Assembly (NCBI GenBank): GCA_029721515.1
Contig: CM056561.1
Location: 9,470,501-9,534,500 of the forward strand
Origin: Synanceia verrucosa
Lineage: Eukaryota > Chordata > Actinopteri > Perciformes > Synanceiidae
DNA length: 64,000 bases
Direction: 5' to 3'
Shown: positions 36,201-48,986 of the stretch, piece after piece
Numbering within the stretch: position 1 is the stretch's first letter
How the letters are laid out: the number at the start of each line of letters is the position of its first letter
The notes under the pieces: generated by a model
What the model was told of the DNA's origin: nothing
What the model saw: only the letters and a program-made list of their open reading frames with translations
Databases searched by the model: none
Made by a program: the position numbers and the translations under genes

Positions 36201-36938
36201 TGTTTTATGTTAAGTTTTTATACTATGTATAATATATACTTTCGTGTCATTGTGCCAGTACATGTTATTGTCATATTTTATTTCTTTTCTGTAATCATCT
36301 TAAACACATAAGATATGTTTTGTAATTCAATAAATAATGATAAAAAAGACAGAAAGATTAATTTAATGTATAAATCAAATTAATTGGGGGGATGCTTTAT
36401 TTAATGTTTTGGTTCATGTCTTTCTTACTGTGGCTTTCTACAATAATTTCATTTATATTACTTCTTAAAACATGCTCCATTCCACTCATGTGAAAAGTTT
36501 ACATATTACACATATCACCATTACAGGGACTAAAAAGTTAGTTGTATGTAAGTTTCAGTAATAGTCAATAATAGTTTACTGTTTGTCAATTGAATGAAAG
36601 TGAGTTTCTCGTACAAAATCTTATTCTGCAAAAAAATGCAGGTTAATTATTTGGAGAGAACGCTACAGTATCTCATCATCTGTACAATTAAATATAATAT
36701 AATAACATAGAAATGACAAGAGACATTGACCTCCTCACAGCTCATCTGGGGTTTTACTGTATATATAATCCCACATGTGGTTCAGGGCCTTAGTTTTGGG
36801 ACAGATTAATGTTGCAGGTTCTACTTTCAAATCAGTTAAATGAGGAATGTAAATTTATAAAGAAACGTGTTTCTATGGGTTTGTTCAGCCTGCAGGTCTG
36901 TGCCAAGACAAACGTAACCAAATATCCTTCAAACTGAG
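33275..36938. other. Gene desert, part 3
   Basis: No gene recognised. Short frames (for example 35405-35695 plus, 35722-36114 minus) overlap each other on opposite strands and lack homology. 36120-36900 is AT-rich. Confidence 0.45.
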
Positions 36939-36953
36939 AGTGCCACCTACTGG
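36939..36953 (-). promoter_or_regulatory. CTCF-like motif, full match
   Basis: The plus strand AGTGCCACCTACTGG reads CCAGTAGGTGGCACT on the minus strand and fits every position of CCASYAGRKGGCRSY. It lies in otherwise unremarkable AT-rich DNA. Motif evidence only. Confidence 0.6.
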
Positions 36954-39900
36954 TGTCACATTAGAAAAGCAGGGACGCTTGGGATTGATTATTTAAAATA
37001 TATTTCAGGCTATCAGATAAGAATTTGGGTTTATGTTGGGTTTAATTTCTAGGAAAAATATGCTCTCTACAGTATACATATATCCATAATCTTGATTAAA
37101 TATATTTATACTATATGATTCTATAATTAGTATTTTCCAGTTGAGAATTTCAGTTCCGAATGCTCCTTTTTTGTTCAATAGAAAGGTGTGTAATTAGTTG
37201 CACCTTAGTAAAAGCCCCCTTTTGATGCTCGTTACACATTCATACTGCCAATTAGGAACATGGATGCACCAAAACCTTTTCATGAACTTCCCATTTCTTC
37301 ACTGATATCTATTGTACTCTTCGGCTGGTCCACTGCTATTTGAACCCTCATATCCAGACCTTTCGCCAATTAGACCCACCTTCCACTCTGAGGTTTACTT
37401 TCTCTGAGACGAGGGAGAAAACAGAGTCCTTTAACAAGTGGGCCCCACTCTCTTGTTCACATGGGGAAGTTTACCCACATCTGTCTCAGCCTAACCCCTG
37501 GAAGAGAGGGGGTCAGTACCAAGGCCAGAGGTCAGCACTTGTCCCATTGTGAGCAAGAACCAACATGAACCCCAGTCGAACACTGCGGACAGCAGGAAAC
37601 AGTGCCCGGTTGGTTTTTAGGGCCATGGACGTGTGAACTAAACAGGAGTTGTGCTTTGAGGAGACTTGCCGCACGGAAGCGTTTGAAAGGGATTCTTACG
37701 GTTACTTAATTAAGTACAGAACAAATAGTTGTCCTGCTTTGTCGCGTCTTTTCTGCATCATCAATGGCGTGGACACAAATAGAAAACAAAGCTGTGGCTT
37801 GAGAATTTGCAGGTGTGCATGGATGCGTGTGAAGCTACTGGAGGGAGTGCTACCATGCACAGTTTATGTGGCACTTGAGAGGGAGGTCTGTGTGAGAACA
37901 GGTCTAGTTAGGAGCGTTACAACAGATCTGACAAAACAGGCGGTCAGGTCAGGCCAGACTTGCTGCTGTGACCCAGCAGCACTCAACCAAATGATAAAAA
38001 AACAGCAGTCTCAGCTCCCTCTCCCTGTTACTCCCTCTTTCTCTTGCTCGCTTTCTTTCTCCCTTATCAGCAAGCCACCATCCATAATTGACCTGATTCC
38101 CAGATTTCTGTCCCTCTGACCACCCTTGCCGTAGCATAAAAGTGGGCAGCATAGGTGGCAGAGGGCTGCCTGGCTGAAGGGAAAAGGGGATGTAAAAGAA
38201 AGTATTCTTCTAACGTCTTGAAAGAAAAAGGAAAATCAGCATAATGACCGGGTGCTCCCCTGCCACACATTCACTCTCTCACGCACACATGCACACACTC
38301 CTTCTTGGCACAGGCCCTCCTCCCACTCCCGTCCACATCCAAATCTTGATTAACCTCCTCTCCCACTCCCCATTTCCCACCCACTCACATTCACACATGC
38401 ACATGGACACAAAGTGCCTCGGAGGCCCCCTGACAGATGGGGAGAGGGGTTTCGGGGGGTTCTTCTGAACAAATGGCACCCTGGTTTAGTGTGGTGTTGT
38501 CAGGGTTTGAATTGATCCCCGGGACTACAGAGGCTTCTCTCTGCCAGTGTGTCACAATGGCAACAAGTGTGTAGAGCTGGGAGCAAGCTTGTACAGGCAT
38601 GGGACCCATACCTCATGAATGATAGCTTAGCAAATGGCCCTCCTTTCACTGGCTTTCATTGTAGGGCCATCTCTCGTTTTCTTTCATACCCTACTCAAAA
38701 AACTTGCCCAGCTTTGTTAGTTTTATTGGGTTTGATTGGTTTGAGATTCTGAAACGTGTTGGTTTTTGTGTGATTTTGTATGTGTGAACTTTGGGGTAAG
38801 ATGGGAGAGTGGTATCGGGGGGGAAGGGGGGTATTTTTGTACATTTTTGCTTGTTAAATTGATGCGCGCTCTGGTCTCACGGTATGTTCTGTGGAATGAT
38901 GTAAAGCTATCTGTCATTGGCCAAAGCCAGTCAGTGTGTTTCAGTTTTATATGAATGGCACTTCCTGGGAGGTCGTGATGTTTTTCACTTGGTGAGATAA
39001 ACACCATGTGCGCAATTTTCACAGCTTTCCATAAATTCAACCAGATACACTGCGATGGGACGTTCACACAGTTACAACTCCTATATATCCTTCCTTGTCA
39101 ACTCGGATGCTCCTAAAGTCTTCCTTAAAGTGACTTTGTGTTTCTTCAGAAAAGGCATAAAATTCAGCACATTTAACTTTTGTCTCTTTAGTTTGAAAGT
39201 CGTATTTTTGTCTAACATGGTCTTGTATATCAGCATAATGAGGGCCTGTCTCACCCAGAAGATAAAGCCCGGCTGAAAGTCCACTGTGACCCCTCAGCTG
39301 ACCCTGGGCAGCACTTTACAGGCTCAGGAACAATCGTCCCATTGGCAGATAACAACGGCATCATCCCTCCAGGCTCATTTCATCATTGTCACTACTCCTC
39401 CGTCTGGTTAATGTTTCACTAGTCCACTGGTTTTTGCTCTTCTGCCCGCAAGAGAGGGGGAGAAGGAAAAGGAGGCTTGGTTAATCACAAAGAGAAAACA
39501 GAGGGTGATCGATTGATCGGTAAACAAACAGGCTGGACAGCCAGTGGCAGAGCAGAAGGGACCCAGTGAGCCAACTTCCTTATCTTCCACACGTGACATC
39601 TCTATCCATCATACCTCATTATCATAGCTGTATCAAGAGGTGTTGATGGGCCTGATTGCTGGCCTGCTATCCATTCTCATGATGTCACAAAGCAAAGAGG
39701 AAGTTTTACGCCACAGTGATGGGACTGACAAGAGACTGAGTCAAGAAAACCAGAGTAGCAGATGATGACTGGATAGCCACTTTAATTGGACCATCCTTGT
39801 CTAAAAGATCACTTCTTGCAAACACTACACCTCTGGTTTGAAAGACAGTTTTTTTGTTGAAATGCTGACTCACTTACTCAAGGATCCAGCCTCTTATTTT

Positions 39901-40220
39901 CATTCCTTGGTTACATGATATCAGGTGTTTCATGTTGTCTTTTTATAATCTGAAGCCCTGTTCAACCTGTTCAACCTGTCTGAGACAGAGAATTCAAACT
40001 CACTATTGCATGATGAGTGTCTGAAATTACCATTTAACTATTACTTTCCAGTAATACAAGTAATACTTGCTTTTGGTGGCTAAATCAGTATCAGCCGCCT
40101 GCCATGTTCTGTTCTAAAAATGTCAATGAGTGGGAGTGAGAAGGAAAGTCAAAGACTTGGATGGATTACAATTTCAAATATATGATTGTGGAAAAAGCAG
40201 AATTTAATCATTAGGGAAAT
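36954..40220. other. Gene desert, part 4
   Basis: No gene recognised. A 156-codon frame at 37649-38119 (plus) has no similarity and ends in Ser/Leu-rich low-complexity sequence. 38270-38460 is CA-rich and C-rich. Blocks at 38860-39400 and 39540-39720 are free of simple repeats and could be regulatory. Confidence 0.45.
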
Positions 40221-40453
40221 GACCTCATAGGGTCGCGGGGGTGCTGGAGCCTATCCCAGCTGACAGGGTACACTGAAGAAGTCTCCAGTTCATCACAGCA
40301 CACACAGAGACAGACAACCACTCACACTCACATTCACACTTACAGGCAATTTAAATTAGCCAGTTAACCTAATCCCCCATGCATGTTTTTGGAAGGTGGG
40401 AGGAAGCCGGAGTGCCCAGAAAGAACCCACGCAGACACGGGGAGAACATGCAA
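40221..40453 (-). mobile_element. Dispersed fish repeat, minus orientation
   Basis: Reads GACCTCATAGGGTCGCGGGG, then GGAGCCTATCCCAGCTGAC, and further on GGAGGAAGCCGGAGTGCCC and GGGGAGAACATGCAA. These phrases belong to one of the most abundant teleost interspersed repeats, probably the 3' part of a non-LTR element. Its first 45 bases are the reverse complement of the fragment at 29678-29745. Confidence 0.8.
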
Positions 40454-43400
40454 TAAATTATTAAATTTATTTTTCCTTAAGAACAGTTCATTTAAGCTCA
40501 TCACCACCCCTTGGTAGGTGAGTGACTAGAAATAACACAACCTTTTAACTGTTTATCATGTAGGCTACACCCCAGGCTGTGGTCTGGGTCAAAAAGCAAA
40601 GGTACACATCTCATACATACCTAGGCGTCAGGACGATGCACTCCCCAGCTTGCTTTTGTGATGTCCACTCTGCATAGCAATGGAAAGCACATTGCAATAT
40701 GTTTGAATTGTTGAGGTGGAGGGGTAAGCGTGTATTGTCGAAGAGGCAAGGTCTGCATATTAAGAAAACACGGAGGGAGAACAGGCAACTGAAAAGGCTT
40801 TTGAATGAGAATCAATTAATTTTCATTTACCTCCATTAGCACTGGGCAGGGATTTGCATCTGTGAACCCATTGCCAAACTGGCAGTGGCCTTTTTAGTTG
40901 AGGGAGAGGGCCACATTAAGCTAATGATGGGGGGCAGAGGGAGAGACAAAGGGCTGTATGTGTGGTAGGGGAGGCCTGGCCATCCTCTCCTCTCATTAGC
41001 ACCACAGTGCTCTGCACTGCTGTCACACAGCGAGCCCTCACAGGCTGATCATTAACCACTAGCTGGGATGTGAAAAATACTCGATCTATGGGTATTCTCA
41101 GCTATCAAGCAGCATGTGTTTTTTTAATTTGTCGTGATCAGGCCTTGGTCTGAAGTGCTGTATATAGAAAAATACAGAATAGAGAAGAGTTGTTATGTTG
41201 TTTGGCTAAACCAACTGTGGATTATCAGAAGGAATATTATGTGGATGTGCCCCAAAGCAAGGCACTAAGCATACATCCAAAAATACATGAATGGCTAATT
41301 TCATCTGCCTTGACAATAAACATCACTTTAAGCAACAGTAGTGTGTACAATGCCATAATATAGATTTTTTTAATTTTATTTATTTTCAACTGAATTATAT
41401 TTAGTTGTAATTGGAATGGAATTTACTCCTGTATTACTCCAATGAAGTCTGTATGATATAGGACGATGTATTTACTGGAATCATATCTATGTATCAACAT
41501 AAAATTGATATCATTCTGTAAAGAATGTTTTGAAGGAACTGGCTGATGTTATAACTCAGAAGCAAACTATGCCAGCTGATGTAAGGGCTTGTGGATCAGA
41601 CATGGGTTTTCAGCAATATCCCATTGCATCATGAAGTTGGGAAGTTGTGGTTAGCGTACAGGTGGAAATAAAAACTAAAATAAAAACAGAAATAAACTGA
41701 CCTAACTGTCAGCAGTTATGCATTTGTAGGATTAATCCAGATGAGAAAACTGACTAATTTGTATGCAGATTCAGGACTGAAAGCACTGAATCAAAAAACT
41801 TTACTAGAGGCAGGGTTTTTATACAGGTGTTCTGTTCAAAAACAAAGGTATCAAAGGTAAGACAAAAGTATCAAACACACTGTGTCCAAAAATACTGAAA
41901 CAAAGCCTGAACTCTAGAATGAAGAGCTCAACAAAATAGCAACAAACAGGAAGAAGAGCCATAAATACCACGCTCAAAAAAGTCAGATTGGATGTCTGCT
42001 ACATTAATCTAAGTGTAACATGTAGCTTCTACCATATTTAGTCATACATACAAACATATATACATATAACACATGCTGAGAGTCAGCAATGTTTGTTGTG
42101 GAAGACAGTAAGCTAAGTCCTTTATGTTACTTAAAATAACACTGACTTAAACCACTGCACTGAAATGCCACATAAATTGTTATTGTCCATTGTTATTAGC
42201 AGCATACTTAGCATTTGCATCACTTGCTAAATTAGCGTATTATAATTGGGTGGAAATAACTTTCCAAATTTTTTTGTATGTTCACCAAAACAAATGGTTA
42301 TTATGTTGGATTTACCCCTCACAATTAAGTAATAATAACACCAACACCTTATGTTATTTACATTTCTGCCACTCAACAAAACAATTTCTTGCTAAATCAG
42401 TGTATTATAATTGGGTGGAAATAATTTCCATTTTTTTAAATATTTATCTTCACAGAACACATGATTTTAAGTGCAGGAAGGATGTACAGGGACAAGTGAA
42501 ACAAAATGGGAAATAATAACTGAAATATGGAGCAAACATAATAGAACTGCATTAGCTAGATAGAATCCATATAGAGCAAAGTGTTATATTTACCCTCTAA
42601 AAAAGCTTTCTTCCCACCCAGAACACTTAAAAACAAAACATAACCCACCCATATTTCCCATCATGATTTAACCTTCAATGTTAAGCAAAACCAAAGCAAA
42701 AATCCATATTAATGTGATATCACTGACTGTAACAGCTTTAGGTAGCTTTGAGTGTGTGTAACTCAAACTGCAGGATCCAAACATGGTAAGAAAATGTCAG
42801 CCAGACGGCACACATGCAGTCGCATACCAAATGAATGAACATTCAGTTTACACACCCTGTTTTTTTAATGTGGGGAACTGGCACAATGTCTGTGAAGGAT
42901 TTGATACGAGGGTCCATTGGTTGTCTTATTGCAGCTCTACGCCGTGGGGCCTTGTCTCCACGCGTTGGGAGGAACCCAGACAGTATGAAATGGAGCGGAA
43001 GGTATGAGCAGAGAAGGAGATGAAAGACAAAATGGGAGAGGGGAGCAGACAGGGTCACAGATGTGACGTTACATTAACAATAGGAGCGGCGGGGGTAAAA
43101 GTGTGCAGACATCCCATCTTTGGCAAAGCTGTTGTCCAGCTGTTTGGTTCACCTGTCTATTAAAAGGGAACATATTTCTTGGTGTCTACAAAAAGAGAGA
43201 CAGGTTTATTGGGCCTACAAGGATTTAAAGTGGATTGATTATTAGACCAGGGCCAATAAATCACTTTTCCTCTTTTTTTGGGAGCTCTGATTCACCACAA
43301 CCTTGTTGCTCAGAATGAATATGAATGAGAGTTGCAAAGTCATCATTAAAGCACAGCATTCACGAGCGAATTGCTGATATTAAGAATAAATTAATGGGTT

Positions 43401-46400
43401 GTGTTTCATATTTTCGATGTGGGATTTTGACGACCACATGGTGGAGGCTTTGCATCGACGCTCAGACAGATATTGAGGTGACCCCCAGCCCTTTCCTGTA
43501 CTCAGGCGGCCCCCATTCTAAAACAAAGCACACATGACAAGAGGAGAGGGGAGAAATCAGATGGCTTAATTGTTCCTTGACAATTAGACCATCACTCAAG
43601 CGAACATTGAGCAACCAAGCTAAAGTAGCAAAGGGAGGAGGCGGCAGAAGAAAGGGATGAAAGAAGAGGGCACTAAAACACCCACTGAGAGAGAGGGAGT
43701 GAGAGGGAAAGAGGGAGAGGGCCCTGCTATTGAGGACCCGACAGGGCGAAAGGAGCAGAGAGCAGCATACAATACTGTACAGCGCTGTTCTGGACCATTA
43801 AGTGACATGGAGGGCAGGGAAGGAACAATAGGCTTCTGTCCCCGAGGAGAAGGCCAGCAGCTCCAGAGGAGTCCTCCTTTTCAGCCCATATGGTTGCAGC
43901 CGCCTCACAGGATGCTCCTCTCGATGTGGCCGCATGCTCAGCATCTGGACACACGAGGTCCACCATCTCTCTGTGGTGACCGCTGTAGCACAGGGGAGGC
44001 GACAGGGTCTCCCTGGTAACAGCACAGTGATATACAAGGATTCAGAGTAGCACTCAAGAGATTAAGGAAAGGAAGTACTTCTGGGTGGAGTGTAATCCCA
44101 ATTTTGTTGGAGTTAGAGCCCCAACAGCACTGAAAACTACAACCCATGCACACTGGGTTGTTCAAAAGAAGCTCACAGACACATCCAATAAAAGCTTTGT
44201 AGAATTTAAATGTTTTGTGACATTACATATTTAAACAATAACATTCCAGACTAACTTACTGGTAATGGGATGTACACCATTCCAGCTTTTTGTTTGTGAA
44301 CATTGCATATTTGTACATACTTTTACGTGTATGCCAAAATTTGACAGTCTACCACAGACATGCTTTCACAAAAACTTTTATCCAAAAAGCTTATTTTTTA
44401 AAGAAACATCCAAATGCTTCTAAACATAAGCAGATGCACGTCTAAACCATTTACATTACTTTAGCTAGTGTATTTTTTTCCATGCTCAGAGCAACTGTGA
44501 CTCTGGTCCCCTTTGGACCAGTGACAAAGAACTGTCAGAATGATGGATTATGAAGCTGCTGCCTGAATTTCAAACAAGGGACCTGCCTAAACTCCTGTTC
44601 ATCCTTAAACAGACACTCAAACCCCCCAAAAAGAGAAAAAAAAATAAGCCGGGGTGACCAAGAGAGAAAAGAAGTTGGGGGTGAGCCTGGAGAAGAAGAA
44701 TCTTAACAAGTGTTTACCCTCTTTCTGTTGCCAAGCTGTGGAGCAATAACCTACCGTAGCGAAAGGCAGTGCCTGATCCAGGAAGAAAGGCCTCAGCCTG
44801 CGGGTCAGGGGTCACTAACTCTACCATTGTCTCTGACAGGGCAAGCACACTCCAGCTTTTCTCCAGCTTTCAAAGGCCTGTGATGGGGGAGGAAAGATAG
44901 GCCTGAAAACACTGGGTCAGGACCAGGGCTTTATAATAGTTGAGGAAGAAAGATTTGAACCCCAAAGGTTAAATGAAGAGCGAAAGGGCCCTTCTGTCCA
45001 ATTACCGAGGGACAAATGCTCTCTGTGACCCATCGGGGTCAAAGTTCAGCCGAGCCATTGGTGGCGGCACACTCTGGCTTTTTGTGGCTCAGATGAGATG
45101 AACCTCCGCTGTGTTTATTTAAGTGACACCCTGACCAATAGTAAAAGTATAAATAATTTGGGGGCTTGTGTGCTGCCACTTAGCAGAATTATTTTATAGA
45201 CCATGGCCTGCAGCAAGTCAAGCTTTTTAACACTTATAAATAAATTAAATGAAAGTGGTGTATTCATGGTTGGTCAGAGGCAAAGTGAATACAAAAAGAT
45301 ATGTGGTGAAATAAGAAGTAAATAGTACTGCTTTGATTGGTTCTACTATTACATTTTCCAAGTTGTGGGACTAATAAAGGATTACGTTACAATATTCTGA
45401 CATGCAGCCCTTCCCCTGAGTTTTCAGCCACTCCTTCTCCCAATCTCGTGCCCATCTCAGTCTCAGGCGGCACTTGTGGTGTTAATACCTGCTGATACAA
45501 AAGCCCAGTGGAGCGGCATGGTGAGAGCGTCCCGTATATCCGGAGATGGCTGGATTAGACAGCTCCTGAACCACTTCCTCCTGAGCCTGTGGGCCGCCAG
45601 GGATTATGTCAGTGAATTTAATCATGCACACTTGTTAGGTTAACAAGCAAAGTACACTCATATTACATTCAGCCAAAGTCCTTTTCTTTTTCCAGGCTCT
45701 TGCACGGTAGGGAGGCCCAGACTAAGCCCTGAATCCATAGTCTTGTACTTTCTGTTTATTGTCTGTTTATATATTGTCTTAAAATGGTATGTTTCCTCCT
45801 GTATTTTGAATGCTGGCTTGCAGGACACTCACAATACAACTTATCAATCATAATTAAACTAAGGGTATATTTAACAGACAACATAAACTGATTTGTATTG
45901 CTTTTGCTACATATCTATTTATTTTGAGAAAGAAATTAGTAGAGAAAGAAGAAGGGTCAAAACTCCAGCAAACTACTACTAACTCCAAATGTGCTTTAAA
46001 GATTACACCCAGGTTATTTCTTTAAAAAAAAACTAAATAATTCCCAGTAAACCCTGTCAGTTTTGAATCACATCCAGTTCCTTACTCCAAAATCTCTCAC
46101 AAAATCCAGAAATGAACCTGAGAACAATCCATCAAAGCCCTGAGATGCGCCCGGCTGGAACTCACTGAGTGCTATGAAAGCTTTAAATCTCTTCCTCTGC
46201 AGAATCCATTTAGCATGGCTCTGCCACACAGCACCAGGGGGGGTGCTTGGGCTGGATAAGCGTCGTACCACAGAGATAAATTATGCATGTTTGTGTGTGG
46301 GTATCTTTACTTGTGTTTTCCATATGTGTGTGGGTCTGGGTTGGGGATGTAGAGGATTTTCCTCCCTCTTGGACTCCTCTCTGCAGGTCTTCTCCGTCCT

Positions 46401-47172
46401 TCATGAGCTAGCATAAGCCTGTTGGACACACATCGGAGGAGTGAAGGGGAGTCACTGGGAGCAAGCCAGGCTCCCATGGTCTTACAGGCCCTTAGAAGGA
46501 GCAGGATGACTTTTAATCAGGGATCAGGAGCCTGGACTGCAGCTGGAGGCCCACAGGAACTCTGAGCCCTCAGGTCACACTCCCAGCTGGCCATCCACCT
46601 TGAGCCAGGACACTGAGGCAGCCTTAGTCCGGATGAAGCGCTCAGTGCGGGCATGAGGTGTACATTTATGAGGGAGTCTTAACATTAAGCTACAAAATCT
46701 TCATCCACATGATCCCGAGAGCCACGTTTTCATCTGACAGAGATTGGAATCTCAAGAGTAGAGGAGAAGCAACAAATCAAATGTTCTAGCTATGATTTGG
46801 AGAATAACTTCTGGGTGAACTTGCTTTCATTGTTATCATGACTGAAGGCAGCGCCAAGATGGTTTTACATAGTGAAGTGATGAGAAGTCAAATTGAAGAG
46901 AATGTGATGCTGAAAGCTCCACCACTTGGGGGCTGAGATATTTGCCAGATAAATCAGCACTGAATCAGGGGTAAGCACTCAAGCATTTTGTTATTGGATT
47001 TTTTCTTTGATTAAATTAATATCAACAGCCCACTTAATAGGATACCCAGAAGATTCAATATCACACATTTCTGAGGTCAAAACAGAGGCCGTTCATGAGT
47101 GAAACTCCAGAAACAATGGATCCTACATTTGCCATAATGCAACAGCATCTTTTACTAGACCTTCCCTGCATC
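40454..47172. other. Gene desert, part 5
   Basis: No gene recognised. 40820-41060, 44740-45260 and 46390-46640 are mixed-composition, repeat-free stretches with homeodomain-type TAAT/ATTA words and are candidates for conserved non-coding DNA. 41330-42620 is AT-rich and contains the direct repeat described at 42223-42450. 43620-44000 is GC-rich. Confidence 0.4.
42223..42450. repeat. Two direct copies of a 50-bp AT-rich segment
   Basis: CTTGCTAAAT(T/C)AG(C/T)GTATT followed by ATAATTGGGTGGAAATAA starts at 42223 and again at 42388, a period of 165 bp. The sequence between the copies is not repeated further. This may be a small local duplication or the long terminal parts of an unrecognised element. 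Confidence 0.75.
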
Positions 47173-47629
47173 TTAAAGAACCAATGTGTACATTCAGAGG
47201 TGTGTGCCAAGTGTGTAGGTGTAGCCAGTGCATTGAATGTGTGTATATGTGAGAAGTGAGTGGTGAAGCAAAAGATGTAGTTTGTTTGGCTTTGAGATTA
47301 TCCAGTTAATGGCAGTGGATGTTACAGTTTTGTGTGGAATAAATGCTGTATCTCTTCAAGTCCAACAGAGGTTTCCTGTGTCTTCTTTTTTTCTGGAGTG
47401 ACAGGGTAACTCCAGAGCGAGTAAGGTTATAGATTCAAGAGGTTTGTCCATTCTGGCCTACAGTGCAACATGACTGCTCCCTATGTACAGTAGAATGCTT
47501 GCCTATTCCAAGGTAACAAACACAACAATACATAGTTTCAGGTCATTATACACTAAAGAACACACACTTATTCATATTACATTACATTTCTGCCAGTATC
47601 CCCCCAAATGTCACACACCGTTGCTTTAA
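47173..47629. mobile_element. TTAA-flanked MITE
   Basis: The left end reads TTAAAGAACCAATGTGTACATT and the reverse complement of the right end reads TTAAAGCAACGGTGTGTGAC then ATT, a clear imperfect inverted repeat. Both ends carry TTAA, the target duplication of piggyBac-type elements. It is about 457 bp with no coding capacity. Confidence 0.6.
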
Positions 47630-48947
47630 ATGCCCAGCAGAGTAAAGGAGGTTTTGACTCATGGGAGGCATACATACATACATTTTGACATACATGGGAG
47701 GCAGAGCCCCAGACAACCATATTCAAAGCAGACACCCTCTCTTAATCCACTAATTGAATGTACAAGATGAAAATGTGAGTTCACCATTGATATTTATTCC
47801 TCATGCAGAAATTTTGTTCAGAAACAGGAGGTTGTGTTATGTGTCATTCCTTTCTCTCTTGCTTACAGTTTTCCCTATCTTTTTAAATAATAGAGGTAAT
47901 AATGACAAAACACAATACCACACACACTCCTGCCATCTAGGGGAATGCAACCCCCTCCTCCCGTCTGCTCATCACCCACCCCAAGGATTAGCCTCCTACC
48001 CCCACCTCTCTGTGCACTACCATCTCCTCTTGTCCTATTATCATATTTGATCCACAACTAGCCCCCCTTTTACTTATTTCACCCTCCCGTATGCACCACC
48101 AGCAAGGCATGCCCCCTTTTCTTTGGCCACTCTCAGGGAGAAGAAGAGGAGGATGAAGAGGCAGGGGCTTTCATGGGGAACAATCTGCCAGGGAGATGAA
48201 GAATGAGCGGGCACTCAATTAAGGGCTGCCCATTGAGCCTGCGGAGTGAGCCTGAATGCGGGCCCCTCTAAAGGAATGGAGTCCCATGAATAGATTGTGG
48301 GCCTTCATGAAATATTAAAGAGCAGACGGATTTCCCACAATATTTGTACACCTCCCTTTGTGGGGATTTCTCCCTCCATTGAGCCTGAAACTGTTAACAC
48401 ATCCGCTCTGAAGCACGGCCCGCAGACTGCGCTAAAGAGCCCTGCGGTCCGAGCATCAAACGCTCCCCACCCTCACCTCTCCCTCTCCCCGTTGCCCTGT
48501 CTGTCTTTCCCTTTGTCTTTCTCTCCCTATATCTCCCTCCTTCTCTCTCTGTCTTCTTGCCCATGAGCTATTCATGGAGGGGATTACAGCAGTTTTAATG
48601 ACCACCTGTCCTTGCTCCAGCACTGTATTGTGCCATGCCAGGCCAAGCAGCAAGCATCCACATGGTATTAAAAGGTCATATATTGCTAACTGGTGACCCT
48701 TGTCTCCACCAACACAAGTCTGAGAGCCAAAGCCACCCAGACAGGTAAACGAGCACAATCATCACAAGTGCTGTGTGCCGCAAAAACAAAGATGGAGAAC
48801 AATGAACAAAAATGGCTTTAGCCGGCCTTAATCAACAGGAAACATTACTTTACTTTACTATACTGTTATCCTGAATGGTGACAAGTGCTTCCTCACACAT
48901 TTCCACCTTCTATTTTTCCCTTTTTATCCCTGCTTTCTTTCTCTCAC

Positions 48948-48949
<2 letters not shown>
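47630..48949. other. Gene desert, part 6
   Basis: No gene recognised. 48130-48440 is a repeat-free block with CTCAATTAAGGGCTGCC, CATGAATAGATTGTGGG and AATATTAAAGAGCAG words; it looks like a good candidate conserved non-coding element. 48460-48560 is a CT-rich tract. Confidence 0.4.

Positions 48950-48950
<1 letters not shown>

Positions 48951-48983
<33 letters not shown>
48951..48983. repeat. CA microsatellite
   Basis: An uninterrupted run of about 16 CA units. Confidence 0.96.

Positions 48984-48986
<3 letters not shown>

Noticed and set aside
37649..38119. 156-codon frame in the desert
   Set aside because: No similarity and a low-complexity end; no supporting signals.
45050..45075. CTCF-like word around GGTGGCGGCA
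   Set aside because: Three mismatches at strongly constrained positions of the core.
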